Positions 8,226 through 18,025 of a stretch of 64,000 nucleotides of DNA are shown here, piece after piece. The stretch's first letter is position 1. The number at the start of each line of letters is the position of its first letter. The notes beneath the pieces are model-generated. The model was not told the DNA's origin. It did not search any database and saw nothing but the letters and a program-made list of their open reading frames with translations. Source of the stretch: Stutzerimonas xanthomarina (lineage in GTDB: Bacteria > Pseudomonadota > Gammaproteobacteria > Pseudomonadales > Pseudomonadaceae); assembly GCF_003935375.1 (NCBI RefSeq), contig NZ_RHQM01000003.1, forward strand, positions 124,001 to 188,000, given 5' to 3'. A program made the translations under genes and the position numbers.

Positions 8226-9407
8226 ATGCACCTATTGTTCAGCAACCCTCAGGTCCTGCGCCTGTTCATCGCCCAGGCGCTGTTCTGGTCCTGCTCGATG
8301 ACCGGGATCATCTTCACCTCCATCGTCGGGCTGCGCCTGGCGCCGGCGGCCGGTCTCGCCACCCTGCCGCTGGCCCTGCTGATGCTTGGCGGCCTGCTCG
8401 CCCTGCAACCACTGGCGGGGCTGATGCAGCGCCGCGGCCGGCGCGCCGGCTTTCTCATCGGTGCGTTGGCCGGCGTGTTGGGCGGACTGATCAGCGCGTT
8501 GTCGCTCTGGCTCGACAGCTTCACCCTGCTCTGTCTCGGCGCTCTGCCCATCGGCGCCTACCAGGCCTCGGCGATGTACTACCGCTTCGCCGCGCTGGAA
8601 GCGGTGAGCGAAGCCTTCAAAGGGCGCGCCACCGCCTGCGTGATCGGCGGCGGCGTGCTGGCCGCGCTGATCGCGCCCACGCTCGGTCACATGGCGCGTG
8701 ATCTCGCCAGCGTTCCATTCGCCGGCACCTATCTGTTGATCGCCAGCTTCGCGGCGCTGGGCGTGCTGGTGCTTGCTGGATTGCCGGCAAGCAGCGGAAC
8801 GCCCGGCGTTCAGGCCGCCCTGCCGGCAGTCAGTTGGCAGGCACTGCTGGCGCGGCCGACCATTCGCGCCGCGGTGCTGACCACCGCCGCCGGCCACGGC
8901 CTGATGATCCTGGTGATGAACGCCACGCCCCTGGCGATGCATGGCGAAGGTCTGGATCTGCAGGCCAGCGGTCAGGTCATCCAGTGGCACATGCTCGGCA
9001 TGTTCCTCCCGGCATTCGTCGCCGGGCCGCTGGTGGACCGCTTCGGCTGCCGGCTGGTCGCCTGTGTGGGTGGAGGATTGCTGATCGCCAGCGCGGTGGT
9101 CGCGCTGCTCGGCGTCAGCCACTGGCATTTCCTGCTCAGCAGCTGCCTGCTAGGCATCGGCTGGAACCTGATGCTGGTCGCCGGCACCACCCAGCTGGGC
9201 CAGGGCCATGCCGCAAGCGAACGCGCCCGGGCACAGGGCCTGATGGAGCTGAGCAACGGCAGCGTCGCCGCGGTGATGTCCTTCGCCTCTGGCGCGTTGA
9301 TCGCTCAGGCTGGCTGGGCGGCGGTGAACCTCGGGCTGCTGCCCATCGTGACGCTGGTGGTGCTGGCGCAGGTTGCGCAGGGCTACCGGCAAAGGCAGGC
9401 GGTTTGA
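8226..9407 (+). CDS. MFS transporter
   Basis: 393 residues from the ATG at 8226, which has AAGGGG upstream; the frame runs far further 5' but only as an out-of-frame echo of the previous gene. About twelve hydrophobic segments are visible, with a basic loop after helix 2 (MQRRGRRAG) as expected for the major facilitator superfamily. The second half begins near VSWQALLARPTIRAAVL. The substrate is unknown. The position behind a GlxA-type regulator suggests co-expression or control by it. Confidence 0.85.
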   Translation: MHLLFSNPQVLRLFIAQALFWSCSMTGIIFTSIVGLRLAPAAGLATLPLALLMLGGLLALQPLAGLMQRRGRRAGFLIGALAGVLGGLISALSLWLDSFTLLCLGALPIGAYQASAMYYRFAALEAVSEAFKGRATACVIGGGVLAALIAPTLGHMARDLASVPFAGTYLLIASFAALGVLVLAGLPASSGTPGVQAALPAVSWQALLARPTIRAAVLTTAAGHGLMILVMNATPLAMHGEGLDLQASGQVIQWHMLGMFLPAFVAGPLVDRFGCRLVACVGGGLLIASAVVALLGVSHWHFLLSSCLLGIGWNLMLVAGTTQLGQGHAASERARAQGLMELSNGSVAAVMSFASGALIAQAGWAAVNLGLLPIVTLVVLAQVAQGYRQRQAV

Positions 9408-9441
9408 AGGCGCGGCGACTGCTGGCACCACCCGGCGGAGC

Positions 9442-9891
9442 TCAACGCCCGGGATTCACCCGTCCCTGAAAAGGAAAGGCTCCGCCGGCCTCCAGCACAC
9501 ATTCCAGCGAACGCGCCTCCTCACGGCTCGAAGTAATCCGGAAGCGGATGTAGCAACGCTCTTCGAGAAACGCCTGCCGACCCGCTTCCGCTCGGAGGTC
9601 GTAGCCGTCGATGCTGCCGGCAAAGTACAGATGTTTAGCCAGTATCGGCTGGGCGCTCCTGACATCGGCAGGGTTGTTCCAGTCACCGCCAGCCCTGAGG
9701 ATGAGTCTGCTCTGGCGAGAATTCCGGTGCTGAATCAGCCGCTTGCGCAGGTTGACGCCGATTCCAACCTTCAACGCCGCGCCGTCGTCCTTGTAGATCT
9801 CATAGAGTCCCGGCAGAGCAGGCACGTACCGTTCGATTTCCGAGAAGCGGATGCACGTCATAGTCCCGGAATCACAGGCAGCGTTCGTCAT
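9442..9891 (-). CDS. Stand-alone GIY-YIG domain protein
   Basis: 149 residues (139 if the in-frame ATG at 9861 is used). The central part looks like a GIY-YIG nuclease fold: GLYEIY (GIY position), about ten residues later KVGIG (YIG position), then Arg in NLRKRLIQH, and a possible catalytic Glu in RSLECVLE. No DNA-binding or other domain is attached. It follows the VOC gene on the same strand by 15 bases, suggesting co-transcription. Function is unknown; a nuclease role is inferred only from the motif pattern. Confidence 0.6.
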   Translation of the reverse strand: MTNAACDSGTMTCIRFSEIERYVPALPGLYEIYKDDGAALKVGIGVNLRKRLIQHRNSRQSRLILRAGGDWNNPADVRSAQPILAKHLYFAGSIDGYDLRAEAGRQAFLEERCYIRFRITSSREEARSLECVLEAGGAFPFQGRVNPGR

Positions 9892-9906
9892 CAGGCCGCC
9901 TGTATG

Positions 9907-10281
9907 TCAGGACGCAGTGTCTTCGGAAACCAGATGGATGATATTGGCCGGGCTCGATATCCAGAACGCCCTGAAGCCTTCCGGCAGCGGTTCGATTTCG
10001 TCCCGGCGGATGCAGGCGTGTTCCTCAAAGTGGGCGGCAGCACCTTTCAGGTCATCGGTGACGACCACCAGCCATATCTCCGCCTGGCTGATGCCCGGCA
10101 CGTAGTCCAGCCAGAGCACCTTGCCGTCGAAATCGAAACGCGGCGTGTGCTCACCTTCAGCGCCCGCCGGGGTGAGTTCTTCCAGTGCGAGCGTCTCGCG
10201 GTAGAACGCGAGCGTCCGCTGGTACTCGTGGGCAGGCACCTTCATCGCGATATTTCGGCCAGGCTGGAATGTCGGTTTCAT
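9907..10281 (-). CDS. VOC family (glyoxalase/bleomycin-resistance fold) protein
   Basis: 124 residues from the ATG at 10281, which follows GGAG at 7 bases. The pattern is that of a single vicinal-oxygen-chelate module: an N-terminal strand (NIAMKVPA), a helix RTLAFYRETLALEE, then strands with EIWLVVV and a C-terminal NIIHLVSED. A metal-ligand set is not complete enough to name a reaction. It is probably co-transcribed with the GIY-YIG gene 15 bases downstream. Confidence 0.75.
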   Translation of the reverse strand: MKPTFQPGRNIAMKVPAHEYQRTLAFYRETLALEELTPAGAEGEHTPRFDFDGKVLWLDYVPGISQAEIWLVVVTDDLKGAAAHFEEHACIRRDEIEPLPEGFRAFWISSPANIIHLVSEDTAS

Positions 10282-10477
10282 CGTTTCACTCCATGTGGGC
10301 GCTGATGACGGAGGTTGCCCAAGGCGCTCCGGCCCGCGCACGGTTAGACCAGCCAGTACAGACAGCAGCGGCCGTTCGTGCAAGGTGACTGCAGCGGGTG
10401 AGCCGGTGAACGCAACGTACGGCAGCCGCTAGGCAGCGGTTCTTCGCCGCTAGAACGGTAGCGTTGACCGGGGCAAG

Positions 10478-10942
10478 TCAGGGACGCCCCCATTCGATCT
10501 CGCGAATCTTCGCAGCGCCGCGTTCATCAACGACGACTACCGTCACGGCCTCGATGAATCCTGCACCGGTAATCGACACGTAGGCCCAACCGATGTCCTG
10601 CGATTGCCGGGCGGGCCAGTCATCCATGAATTCGACGTGGCCATCCACTGCGCCCGGCCCATCGCCGTAGGAGGTCATGTCGGCATAAGCCTGCTGCAGT
10701 TGCGCTGCGGAATATCGCTGCTGCGCCTGCGTTGAGAGAAGTGCATGAGCCTCGGTGAAGTCGCTGGAAACGAGCGCGCGGGCAAAGTTGGCGGCGGTCG
10801 ACACGGTGACGTCCTTAGCCCGCGGGTTTACTTGCGGCGCCTCCTCGAAGCAGGCGGAAAGGCTCAGCGCGATCAGATTAATCGACAGCAGTTTCAGGCC
10901 GAGCCAGCTCAGCGTGGAGCGTGGCAGCTTGACGGAAAGCAT
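10478..10942 (-). CDS. Small predicted lipoprotein coupled to rutR
   Basis: 154 residues. The N-terminus has a long hydrophobic stretch ending in a lipobox (LSLSAC, then F-E-E), so it is probably an outer-membrane lipoprotein. The mature part (about 115 residues) resembles a small NTF2-like or DUF4878-like fold (NFARALVSSDFTEAHALL), but I cannot name a family. The ATG lies two bases after the rutR stop (TGA-GC-ATG), so translation is probably coupled to the regulator. A TTG two codons upstream overlaps the rutR stop and is a less likely start. Confidence 0.7.
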   Translation of the reverse strand: MLSVKLPRSTLSWLGLKLLSINLIALSLSACFEEAPQVNPRAKDVTVSTAANFARALVSSDFTEAHALLSTQAQQRYSAAQLQQAYADMTSYGDGPGAVDGHVEFMDDWPARQSQDIGWAYVSITGAGFIEAVTVVVVDERGAAKIREIEWGRP

Positions 10943-10944
10943 GC

Positions 10945-11655
10945 TCAACGCGGCCTCACCCCATCGAGGATCAGCGACTGCAGGCTCTTGAGCGTTTCCT
11001 CGAAGAACGCCGGATCATCCAGGGTCTTGCCGGCCACGGCCTCGACCTGCACGCGGAAGTCGGCGTAGTGCTGGGTGGTCGCCCAGAGCGAGAAGATCAG
11101 GTGATGCGGCGCGATGGGCGCGAGCTTGCCGGCGTCGATCCAGGCCTGGATCACCGCGACCTTGTTCTCGACCAGGTCGTGCAGCGGCTGCTGCAGCTCG
11201 CCCAGCAGCAATGGCGCACCCTGCATGATCTCCATGCAGAACAGCCGCGATTCGGCGGGATGATCGCGGGAGAGTTCGAGCTTGACCCGCAGGTAGTCGC
11301 GGATCGCCTCGACCGGGTCCTGCTCGACGCTGAATGCTTGCAGCGGCTGCAACCAGACCTCCAGCAGCTGCCGCAGGACGTTGGTGTATAGCTCTTCCTT
11401 GTTGCCGAAGTAGTACAGCAGGTTGGTCTTGGAGACGTCTGCCTGGGTCGCCACCTGGTCGAGGCTGGTGCCATGCAGGCCGAAGCGGGAGAACAGCTCC
11501 AGCGCGGCCTGAAGAATGCTGGCGCGTTTGCTTTCGATCATGCGCAGGCGGCGGTCCTGGGCGCTGGCGCTCGGTACGCGGACTGCGCCCTTTGGCCGTG
11601 GTGTCTTGCTGGCGGTAAGGCGCTTGCGGGGCGGAACGGATGGCTGATCTGTCAC
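10945..11655 (-). CDS. rutR: TetR-family regulator RutR
   Basis: A uracil/thymine-sensing repressor of pyrimidine use. The TetR helix-turn-helix (SLDQVATQADVSKTNLLYYFGNKEELY) and the long C-terminal domain (RLFCMEIMQGAPLL, WATTQHYADF, ending in GVRPR) match E. coli RutR closely from memory. I chose the GTG at 11655 (236 residues), with a weak GGTAAT upstream; E. coli RutR is 212 residues, so a shorter form is possible. It is divergent from rutA, and a perfect RutR-type palindrome lies in the shared control region. Confidence 0.92.
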   Translation of the reverse strand: MTDQPSVPPRKRLTASKTPRPKGAVRVPSASAQDRRLRMIESKRASILQAALELFSRFGLHGTSLDQVATQADVSKTNLLYYFGNKEELYTNVLRQLLEVWLQPLQAFSVEQDPVEAIRDYLRVKLELSRDHPAESRLFCMEIMQGAPLLLGELQQPLHDLVENKVAVIQAWIDAGKLAPIAPHHLIFSLWATTQHYADFRVQVEAVAGKTLDDPAFFEETLKSLQSLILDGVRPR

Positions 11656-11783
11656 GGGATTACCGACTGGGTTCGAACGAGGCGCTACTGTAGCGCGGTG
11701 AGCGTGCGGCGCACGAGCGACGAAGGCGGCAATCGGCGGCTGCACGATCTTCGTGCGCCGCGCACAAACCAGGTGCTCCGATT

Positions 11784-11799
11784 CAGACCAAATGGTCCA
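11784..11799. promoter_or_regulatory. RutR operator
   Basis: The core GACCA-AA-TGGTC (11786-11797) is a perfect palindrome identical to the core of the known RutR site TTGACCA-NN-TGGTCAA; the outer bases are less well matched. It lies between the divergent rutR and rutA genes, 140 bases before rutA. Confidence 0.8.
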
Positions 11800-11852
11800 C
11801 ATCTCACCACACAATCAACTTATCCCTTTGATAAAAAAGGCAATTCATTTTC

Positions 11853-11867
11853 TGGCCTGCATCCTGC
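11853..11867 (+). promoter_or_regulatory. Candidate sigma-54 (-24/-12) promoter of rut operon
   Basis: TGGCCTGCATCCTGC has GG and GC separated by the exact 12-base register of the RpoN promoter (consensus TGGCAC-N5-TTGC). It sits 72 bases upstream of rutA and downstream of the RutR operator. Nitrogen (NtrC) control of rut is known in E. coli, so this is plausible; it has not been tested here. Confidence 0.5.
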
Positions 11868-11938
11868 TAATGCACCTTTGACCCTGCCCGTCACGTTCGG
11901 GCAGCGCTTTCTAGCCATTGCGTACAGAGGTGCTACCC

Positions 11939-13020
11939 ATGGATGTTGGTGTTTTCATTCCGATCGGCAACAACGGCTGGCTCATCTCCGAGAATGCGCC
12001 GCAGTACATGCCGAGCTTCGAGCTGAACAAGGCCATCGTGCAGAAGGCCGAGGGTTACGGCTTCGACTTCGCGCTGTCGATGATCAAGCTGCGCGGCTTC
12101 GGTGGTAAGACCGAATTCTGGGAGCACAACCTGGAATCCTTCACGCTCATGGCCGGCCTGGCCGCGGTCACTAGCAAGATCCAGTTGTTCGCCACCGCCG
12201 CCACCCTGACCCTGCCGCCAGCCATCGTCGCGCGCATGGCATCGACCATCGATTCGATCTCGGGCGGCCGCTTCGGCGTGAATCTCGTCACCGGCTGGCA
12301 GAAACCGGAATACACGCAGATGGGCATGTGGCCGGGCGATGAATTCTTCGGCACCCGTTATCAGTATCTCGGCGAATACGCCCAGGTGCTGCGCGACCTC
12401 TGGGCCACCGGCCGCAGCGACTTCAAGGGCGAGCACTTCCAGATGGAAGACTGCCGCGTCAGCCCGACACCGCAGGCGGACATGAAGATCATCTGCGCTG
12501 GCTCATCCGATGCCGGCATGGCCTTCTCGGCGCAGTACGCCGACTACAACTTCTGCTTCGGCAAGGGCGTGAACACCCCCACCGCCTTCGCCCCGGCCAC
12601 CGAGCGACTGCTCAAGGCCACCGAGAAGACCGGCCGCCACGTCACCTCCTGCGTGCTGTTCATGGTGATCGCCGACGAAACCGACGAAGCCGCCCGGGGC
12701 AAGTGGGAGCACTACAAGGCCGGCGCGGATGAGGAAGCCATCGCCTGGCTCGGCGAGCAGGGTGCCGCCGACAAGGGCGCTGACAGCAACATCCGGCAGA
12801 TGGCCGACCCAACTTCGGCGGTGAACATCAACATGGGCACGCTGGTGGGCTCCTACGCCAACGTCGCGCGGATGCTCGATGAGATCGCCACGGTGCCCGG
12901 CATGCAGGGCGTGATGCTGACCTTCGATGACTTCCTCGAGGGCGTCGAAGCCTTTGGCCAGAAGATCCAGCCGCTGATGCAGAGCCGCCGGCACATCACC
13001 GAGCTGAAGGAGTCGGCCTG

Positions 13021-13021
<1 letters not shown>
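11939..13021 (+). CDS. rutA: Pyrimidine monooxygenase RutA
   Basis: 360 residues, a flavin-dependent luciferase-like monooxygenase. It opens the uracil or thymine ring with O2 and reduced FMN to give ureidoacrylate peracid, using FMNH2 from RutF. The start is the ATG at 11939 ([14 protein letters not shown]) with GAGGT upstream. The barrel signatures [13 protein letters not shown] and the late GVMLTFDDF agree with RutA. First gene of rutABCDEF; its stop overlaps the rutB start (TGATG). Confidence 0.95.
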
Positions 13022-14233
<1,212 letters not shown>

Positions 14234-14243
14234 CGCCTGCCGG

Positions 14244-14274
14244 AGCGGGCCAGCCGGCGCGCCGGCGGCCCGCT
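14244..14274 (+). repeat. Intercistronic hairpin in the rut operon
   Basis: A long nested hairpin between rutC and rutD: outer arms AGCGGGCC / GGCCCGCT enclose a second palindrome, CCGGCGCGCCGG. No T-run follows, so it is more likely an mRNA processing or stability element, or an attenuator, than a full terminator. Confidence 0.5.
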
Positions 14275-14296
14275 GATACTGCACGGAGGGAGTGAC

Positions 14297-15094
14297 ATGC
14301 ACTACGAACTTCATGGCCGCATGGAGCCCGATGCACCGACCCTGGTGCTCAGTTCCGGCCTCGGCGGCGCCGCTGCCTTCTGGACGCCGCAGCTGCCGGC
14401 GCTGACCCAGGACTACCGGGTGCTGGTCTACGACCAGTTGGGGACCAACAGGAGCCCGGCGAACCTGCCGGCGGGCTATTCCATCGAGTCCATGGCAGTG
14501 GAATTACTGGAGCTGCTGGACACCCTGGGCATCCGCCGCTGCCACTTCATCGGCCATGCCCTCGGTGGGCTGGTCGGCTTGCAGATCGCCCTGCTGCGGC
14601 CGCAGTTGCTGCAGAGTCTGGTACCGATCAATGCCTGGAGCAGCCCCAACCCGCACAGTGCGCGCTGTTTCGCGGTGCGCCTGAACCTGTTGCGCGACAG
14701 TGGCCCGGCAGCCTATGTGCAGGCGCAGTCGCTGTTTCTCTACCCGGCCGACTGGATCGCGGCCAACAGCGAGCGACTGGCAAGCGACGATGCCCATGCA
14801 CTGGCGCATTTCCCACCGACGATGAATCTGGTGCGGCGCATCGAGGCGCTGCTGGCGTTCGATATCGAGGCCGAGCTGCCGCGCATCACCACCCCAACCC
14901 TGCTGATCGCCAACCGCGACGACATGCTGGTGCCCTGGCAACGCTCGCAGCACCTGGCCGAGGTCATGCCCAACGCACAGCTGGCGTTGCTGAACTACGG
15001 TGGCCACGCGTCCAGCGTCAGCGACAGCGAACCCTTCAACCAGATCCTGCTGGACCATCTTGCCGAGCAATGCGGCCAGGTCGCAGCAGCCTGA
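14297..15094 (+). CDS. rutD: Putative aminoacrylate hydrolase RutD
   Basis: 265 residues, an alpha/beta hydrolase that speeds release of ammonia and malonic semialdehyde from aminoacrylate. The nucleophile elbow reads GHALGG: the usual Ser of G-x-S-x-G is Ala, as I recall for RutD proteins, which fits a role not based on a Ser acyl-enzyme. The His of the late GGHASSVSD and an Asp in ANRDDMLVP complete the fold signature. GGAGG lies 6 bases before the ATG. Confidence 0.9.
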   Translation: MHYELHGRMEPDAPTLVLSSGLGGAAAFWTPQLPALTQDYRVLVYDQLGTNRSPANLPAGYSIESMAVELLELLDTLGIRRCHFIGHALGGLVGLQIALLRPQLLQSLVPINAWSSPNPHSARCFAVRLNLLRDSGPAAYVQAQSLFLYPADWIAANSERLASDDAHALAHFPPTMNLVRRIEALLAFDIEAELPRITTPTLLIANRDDMLVPWQRSQHLAEVMPNAQLALLNYGGHASSVSDSEPFNQILLDHLAEQCGQVAAA

Positions 15095-15104
15095 GGACCC
15101 GAAC

Positions 15105-15695
15105 ATGCACGCCCCCATCGACTCGAATGCCCTCGCCACCCTGTTCAGCGACGCCCGCACCCACAGCGCCTGGCTCGACAAAGCAGTGCCGGATGCCCTG
15201 CTCGAACAGCTCTACGAGCACGTCCGCCTCGGCCCGACCGCCGTCAACAGCTGCCCCGGCCGCTTTGTCTTCGTACGCACGCCGGAGGGAAAGGCAAAGC
15301 TCGCGCCCTGCCTGTCCAAGGGCAATCTGGAAAAGACCATGGCCGCGCCGGTCTCGGTGATCGTCGCCTATGACGAGGACTTTCCAGAAACGCTGCCGGA
15401 GCTGTTTCCCTTCGCCGACGCCCGCAGCTGGTACGCCGGGCAGCCGGCGCTGATCACCGAGAACGCGCTGCGTAACAGCTCGCTGCAGGCCGGTTATCTG
15501 ATCCTCGCTGCCCGCGCTTTGGGGCTCGATTGCGGACCGATGTCCGGCTTCGACGACAAGGCATTGAACGAGGCCTTCTTCGCCGGCACCACCTGGAAAT
15601 CCAATCTGTTGATCAACCTCGGCTACGGCGATGCCAGCAAGCTGCGCGACCGCCTGCCACGCCTGCCCTTCGACCGCGCCTGCGTCCTCGCCTGA
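15105..15695 (+). CDS. rutE: Malonic semialdehyde reductase RutE
   Basis: 196 residues, the same length as E. coli RutE, in the nitroreductase flavoprotein family. It reduces malonic semialdehyde to 3-hydroxypropionate, removing the toxic end product of uracil breakdown. Motifs: [16 protein letters not shown] at the flavin site and [12 protein letters not shown]. The ATG at 15105 was chosen; upstream codons overlap rutD out of frame. Confidence 0.94.
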   Translation: MHAPIDSNALATLFSDARTHSAWLDKAVPDALLEQLYEHVRLGPTAVNSCPGRFVFVRTPEGKAKLAPCLSKGNLEKTMAAPVSVIVAYDEDFPETLPELFPFADARSWYAGQPALITENALRNSSLQAGYLILAARALGLDCGPMSGFDDKALNEAFFAGTTWKSNLLINLGYGDASKLRDRLPRLPFDRACVLA

Positions 15696-15708
15696 TGGAG
15701 AACCGACC

Positions 15709-16236
15709 ATGCAACTGGCTCAATGCGAAACCACCAGTCAATTCAGCGCTCCAGTGATTCGTGAGGACTACCGCGACGCCATGGCGCGCCTGGCCGCGGC
15801 GGTCAACATCATCACCACCGACGGCCCCTGCGGCCGCGCCGGCTTCACCGCCACCGCGGTATGCAGCGTCACCGACGACCCGCCGACGCTGCTGGTGTGC
15901 CTGAACCGCAGCGCATCGGCACATCCCATCGTCACCGCCAACGGGCAGCTCTGCGTGAACACCCTGGCCGGCGCACAGCGGGACTTGTCCAACCTGTTCG
16001 GCAGCAAGACGCCCATGGCCGAGCGCTTCGCCGCAGCGCAGTGGAGCACCGGCGTGACCGGTTCGCCGCTGCTCGACGGCGCCACGGTGTCGTTCGACTG
16101 CCGCATCAGCCACAGCGCCAGCGTCGGCACCCACGACATCCTCTACTGTGAAGTGCTCGCCGTGTATCGCCGCGACAGCAGCGATGCACTGGTGTATTTC
16201 GGCCGCAACTACCACGGGCTGCCGGGCGCAGTCTGA
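15709..16236 (+). CDS. rutF: FMN reductase RutF
   Basis: 175 residues of the flavin reductase (HpaC/RutF) family. It supplies reduced FMN to RutA. Motifs: the N-terminal AAAVNIITT, the [21 protein letters not shown] flavin region and the terminal YFGRNYHGL. It is the last rut gene here: a strong terminator follows, and no rutG-type uracil permease is present. Confidence 0.93.
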   Translation: MQLAQCETTSQFSAPVIREDYRDAMARLAAAVNIITTDGPCGRAGFTATAVCSVTDDPPTLLVCLNRSASAHPIVTANGQLCVNTLAGAQRDLSNLFGSKTPMAERFAAAQWSTGVTGSPLLDGATVSFDCRISHSASVGTHDILYCEVLAVYRRDSSDALVYFGRNYHGLPGAV

Positions 16237-16259
16237 CTGCCCAGCTGCACCACCACCCG

Positions 16260-16297
16260 AGCCCGCCGCGCGATCCGCGCCGCGGGCTTTTTCTTTG
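16260..16297 (+). terminator. Rho-independent terminator of rut operon
   Basis: The stem AGCCCGC / GCGGGCT (16260-16266 and 16282-16288) has a GC-rich interior and is followed directly by TTTTTCTTT. It lies 24 bases after the rutF stop. Confidence 0.88.
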
Positions 16298-16363
16298 CCT
16301 CGGAACAACGCGCTTACCGGTGCGCCGCTCGACACGCAAACAGCGCTTGCATCACGGACATAA

Positions 16364-16380
16364 TTGTTATGTTATAACCA
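16364..16380. promoter_or_regulatory. Zur-type zinc-uptake operator
   Basis: TTGTTATGTTATAACCA contains the dyad GTTAT-GTT-ATAAC (16366-16378). It matches about 12 of 16 defined positions of the gammaproteobacterial Zur box. It sits 28 bases before dksA2, where it would overlap the promoter, so zinc-loaded Zur would repress the operon. Confidence 0.78.
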
Positions 16381-16408
16381 TTCCATTATTCCCGACCCGT
16401 GCCTTCCG

Positions 16409-16813
16409 ATGACCGAAGCCGAACTACTCGCCCAGCCCGCTGAGGCGTACATGAACGCCGACCAGCAGGCTTTCTTCCGCGACCTGCTTTTGCGCCAGCG
16501 TGCCGAGCTGCAGGCGCGCATCGAGGAGGAATTCCAGGCGCTGCGCGAACAGGAGCCAAGCAGCGATCCCGCTGACATCGGCAGCGCCGAGGAACAGCAT
16601 CACTGGCAGCTGCGCGTGCTGGAGCGGGAGAAAAAGCTGCTCGACAAGATCGACGCCGCGCTGGATGCCATCGCCCGCGGCGAGTACGGCTGGTGCGCCG
16701 AAACCGGCGAACCGATCGGCCTGCAGCGCCTGTTGCTGCGCCCCACCACGACGCTGTCGATCGAGGCGAAACAACGCCAGGAACAGCGCGAAAAACACCA
16801 ACGATCCGCCTGA
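16409..16813 (+). CDS. dksA2: Zinc-independent DksA paralogue DksA2
   Basis: 134 residues from the ATG at 16409. It binds RNA polymerase through the secondary channel with ppGpp and stands in for DksA when zinc is scarce. The coiled coil carries the acidic tip DPAD (Asp53, Asp56). Three of the four zinc-finger cysteines of DksA are replaced: Cys96 remains, while Thr99, Ser117 and Ala120 occupy the other positions. The length equals that which I recall for P. aeruginosa DksA2. First gene of a Zur-type operon, 9 bases before the COG0523 gene. Confidence 0.92.
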   Translation: MTEAELLAQPAEAYMNADQQAFFRDLLLRQRAELQARIEEEFQALREQEPSSDPADIGSAEEQHHWQLRVLEREKKLLDKIDAALDAIARGEYGWCAETGEPIGLQRLLLRPTTTLSIEAKQRQEQREKHQRSA

Positions 16814-16822
16814 GAGACCGCC

Positions 16823-18025
16823 ATGAACCGCCTACCCGTTACCGTCCTGTCCGGCTTCCTCGGTGCCGGCAAGAGCACCTTGCTCAACCACATCCTGAAG
16901 AATCGCGAAGGCCGCCGCGTCGCGGTGATCGTCAACGACATGAGCGAGATCAACATCGACGGCAACGAGGTGCAGCGCGGCGTCAGCCTCAATCGCGCCG
17001 AGGAAAAGCTGGTCGAGATGAGCAATGGCTGCATCTGCTGCACCCTGCGCGAAGAGCTGCTCGAGGAAGTCGGCAAGCTCGCCCGTGAGGGCCGCTTCGA
17101 CTACCTGTTGATCGAGTCCACCGGGATTTCCGAACCGCTGCCAGTGGCCGAAACCTTCACCTTCCGCGACGAGCAGGGCCAGAGCCTGGCCGATCTGGCA
17201 CGGCTGGACACCATGGTCACGGTGGTCGACGGGGTTAATTTCCTCCGCGACTTCCAGGAGGCCGAGAGCCTCGCCAACCGCGGCGAAACCCTTGGCGAGG
17301 ACGACGAGCGCTCGGTCACCGAGTTGCTGATCGAGCAGGTGGAGTTCGCCGACGTCATCCTGATCAGCAAGATCGACCTGATTTCCGCCGTCGAGCGCGA
17401 AGAGCTGACCGCCATTCTCGGCCGGCTCAACACCCACGCCGAGATCCTGCCGATGAGCATGGGCCAGGTGCCGCTCGCAAGCATCCTCGACACCGGTCGA
17501 TTCGACTTCGAGCGCGCCGCCCAGGCACCGGGCTGGCTCAAGGAAATGCGCGGCGAGCATGTGCCGGAAACCGAAGAATATGGCATCGCCTCGACCGCCT
17601 ACCTGGCGCGCCGGCCGTTCCACCCGCAACGCTTCTACAACTTCCTCAACCGCGAGTGGAGCAACGGCCGCCTGCTGCGCTCCAAAGGCTTTTTCTGGCT
17701 GGCCACCCGGCCAGAGGAAGCAGGCAGTTGGTCCCAGGCCGGTGGGCTGATGCGCTACGACTATGCCGGCCGCTGGTGGCACTTCACCCCTGAATCGGCC
17801 TGGCCGAGCGACAGCGAAAGCCGCACGGCAATTCTGGCCAAGTCCCGCGGCGAGTTCGGCGACTGCCGCCAGGAGCTGGTCTTCATCGGGCAGAACATCA
17901 ACTTCGACCAGCTGCGCCGCGAACTTGACGCCTGCCTACTGAACGACAGCGAGTGGGCCGTGGGCGTCACCGGCTGGCTGCGCCTGCCGGACCCGTTCGG
18001 CCTCTGGCACGAGCAGGTCGCCTGA
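16823..18025 (+). CDS. COG0523 GTPase, zinc metallochaperone (ZigA/YeiR-like)
   Basis: 400 residues. Walker [10 protein letters not shown] (11-19), the metal-binding Cys70-Ile-Cys-Cys73 (NGCICCTL), Walker-B-region ESTGISEP and the guanine motif ISKIDL mark the CobW/COG0523 G3E GTPase family; the C-terminal CobW_C domain runs from about 265. Zur-linked members are thought to deliver scarce zinc to client enzymes. It is the second gene of the operon, 9 bases after dksA2, and overlaps the DUF1826 gene (TGATG). Confidence 0.92.
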   Translation: MNRLPVTVLSGFLGAGKSTLLNHILKNREGRRVAVIVNDMSEINIDGNEVQRGVSLNRAEEKLVEMSNGCICCTLREELLEEVGKLAREGRFDYLLIESTGISEPLPVAETFTFRDEQGQSLADLARLDTMVTVVDGVNFLRDFQEAESLANRGETLGEDDERSVTELLIEQVEFADVILISKIDLISAVEREELTAILGRLNTHAEILPMSMGQVPLASILDTGRFDFERAAQAPGWLKEMRGEHVPETEEYGIASTAYLARRPFHPQRFYNFLNREWSNGRLLRSKGFFWLATRPEEAGSWSQAGGLMRYDYAGRWWHFTPESAWPSDSESRTAILAKSRGEFGDCRQELVFIGQNINFDQLRRELDACLLNDSEWAVGVTGWLRLPDPFGLWHEQVA

